In this document: positions 63,214 to 64,000 of the stretch, in pieces
Layout of the letters: the number at the start of each line of letters is the position of its first letter
Position numbering within the stretch: the first letter of the stretch is position 1
Source of the DNA: Burkholderiales bacterium JOSHI_001
GTDB taxonomy: Bacteria; Pseudomonadota; Gammaproteobacteria; Burkholderiales; Burkholderiaceae_C
Direction of reading: 5' to 3'
Assembly: GCA_000244995.1 (NCBI GenBank)
Contig: CM001438.1
Location: forward strand, 3,248,090 to 3,312,089
Length of the DNA stretch: 64,000 nt
The notes under the pieces: generated by a model
Database searches by the model: none
The model's input: only the letters and a program-made list of their open reading frames with translations
What the model was told of the DNA's origin: nothing
Position numbers and translations under genes: made by a program

Positions 63214-64000
63214 CAGAAAGCCTCCAGGGACAGTTCGGTGACGGACTCTGCGCCTTCGACGATGCTGTCGCGCAGCCCCGGCACCTTGGTGAGGATGTGG
63301 TCGGCGTAGAAACGCGCGGTCGCGATCTTGGCCTTCATGAATTCGACATCCTCACCCGCGGCCAGGGCCTTTTCGGCCGCCAGCAAGGCGCGGCCCATCT
63401 GCCAGCCGGCCACCACGTTGCCGGCCAGCATCAGGTAGGGCACCGAGCCGGCGAACACCGCGTTCGGGCTGGCCTTGGCGCCGCCGGACACGAAGTCCAC
63501 CACGTCCAGGAAGGCGCGGCGGGCCGCGTCCAGGCGCGTGGCATAGGCCTGGGCGGCGGGACTGCCGGCCTTCAGTTCGCCGAGGGTCACTTCCATCTGC
63601 GCGGCAATGGCCTTGGGCGTGGCGCCGCCGTCGCGCGCGGTCTTGCGGCCCACCAGGTCGTTGGCCTGGATGGCGGTGGTGCCTTCGTAGATGGTCAGGA
63701 TCTTGGCGTCGCGCAGGTACTGCGCCGCGCCGGTTTCTTCGATGAAGCCCATGCCGCCGTGCACCTGCACACCCAGGCTGGCCACGTCCAGGCTCATCTC
63801 GGTGGAATAGCCCTTGATCAACGGCACCAGGTATTCGTAGAAGGCCTGGTTCTGCGCCCGCGCGCCGGCGTCCGGGTGCGAGTGGGCGGCGTCGTAGGCC
63901 GCGGCGCCCACCAGGGCCATGGCGCGGCAGCCTTCGGTCAGTGCGCGCATGGTCATCAGCATGCGGCGGATGTCGGGGTGGTGGATGATGGCGCCAGCCG
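63213..64000 (-). CDS. Acyl-CoA dehydrogenase, 5' end missing
   Basis: The C-terminal 262 or so residues of an FAD-dependent acyl-CoA dehydrogenase are present. The frame is open past base 64000 (IIHHPDIRRMLMTMRALTEG). Motifs seen are VHGGMGFIEETGAAQYLRD and ILTIYEGTTAIQANDLVGRK, which belong to the FAD-binding C-domain. An extra C-terminal helical region follows (AAYATRLDAARRAFLDV-like), as in the larger DmdC-like enzymes of about 595 aa. Substrate is not determined. Confidence 0.93.
   Translation of the reverse strand, partial: AGAIIHHPDIRRMLMTMRALTEGCRAMALVGAAAYDAAHSHPDAGARAQNQAFYEYLVPLIKGYSTEMSLDVASLGVQVHGGMGFIEETGAAQYLRDAKILTIYEGTTAIQANDLVGRKTARDGGATPKAIAAQMEVTLGELKAGSPAAQAYATRLDAARRAFLDVVDFVSGGAKASPNAVFAGSVPYLMLAGNVVAGWQMGRALLAAEKALAAGEDVEFMKAKIATARFYADHILTKVPGLRDSIVEGAESVTELSLEAF

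Overview
This GC-rich window carries dense, tightly packed gene strings typical of a beta-proteobacterium of the order Burkholderiales. The gene orders cdsA-dxr-rseP-bamA-ompH-lpxD, sucA-odhB-lpd-zapE and rluD/bamD support this, as do HisZ beside PurA and the hfq-hflX-hflK-hflC string. Placement near the Rubrivivax/Leptothrix/Ideonella group is an inference from gene content and style, not a measured result. Almost everything is chromosomal housekeeping. No insertion sequence, integrase, CRISPR array or rRNA gene was seen.

Region 1 (1-10960, minus strand) is the translation and envelope cluster rpsB-tsf-pyrH-frr-uppS-cdsA-dxr-rseP-bamA-ompH-lpxD. It links ribosomal protein S2, EF-Ts, UMP kinase and ribosome recycling factor to isoprenoid, phospholipid, outer-membrane-protein and lipid A synthesis. 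lpxD runs off the left edge. Region 2 (11120-19664) is metabolic and transport: an amidase and a D-amino-acid dehydrogenase on the plus strand, then a TRAP-TAXI uptake system on the minus strand with two different solute receptors flanking one fused permease, then the NAD(P)HX repair enzyme Nnr. Region 3 (19661-22058) has a short RNase R facing away from a tRNA-Leu(CAG) that has its own promoter and terminator.

Region 4 (22147-43035, minus strand) is a long housekeeping string, read from high to low coordinates: rluD, scpB, rluB, ndk, rlmN, pilW, rodZ, ispG, hisS, a YfgM-like protein, bamB, der, hfq, hflX, hflK, hflC, a DUF2065 protein, hisZ, purA and a phosphoribosyltransferase. Many joins are 1-8 nt overlaps, which implies translational coupling. 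Promoter-like sites upstream of scpB, ndk, hfq and hisZ suggest several transcripts. Region 5 (43116-54522) has bamD, a DinG/YoaA-like helicase, a DUF465 protein, a PP2C phosphatase, a secreted low-complexity protein, zapE and the 2-oxoglutarate dehydrogenase operon sucA-odhB-lpd.

Region 6 (54787-60578, plus strand) is the accessory part. A small Cys-cluster protein is followed by an uncharacterised 233-aa protein and a 1304-aa Rhs/YD-repeat protein. Past the conserved PLGL boundary the Rhs protein carries a distinct 127-residue C-terminal toxin-like tip. A small, lower-GC ORF right behind it is a good candidate for the cognate immunity gene. This toxin-immunity module is the most interesting system here. 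Region 7 (60617-64000) has an orphan family-5 ABC solute-binding protein, a nitronate monooxygenase-like flavoprotein, and an acyl-CoA dehydrogenase that runs off the right edge.

Two diverged copies of a 40-nt GC-rich dyad element lie between genes at 30844 and 51619. The only gap above about 300 bases is 41720-42021.
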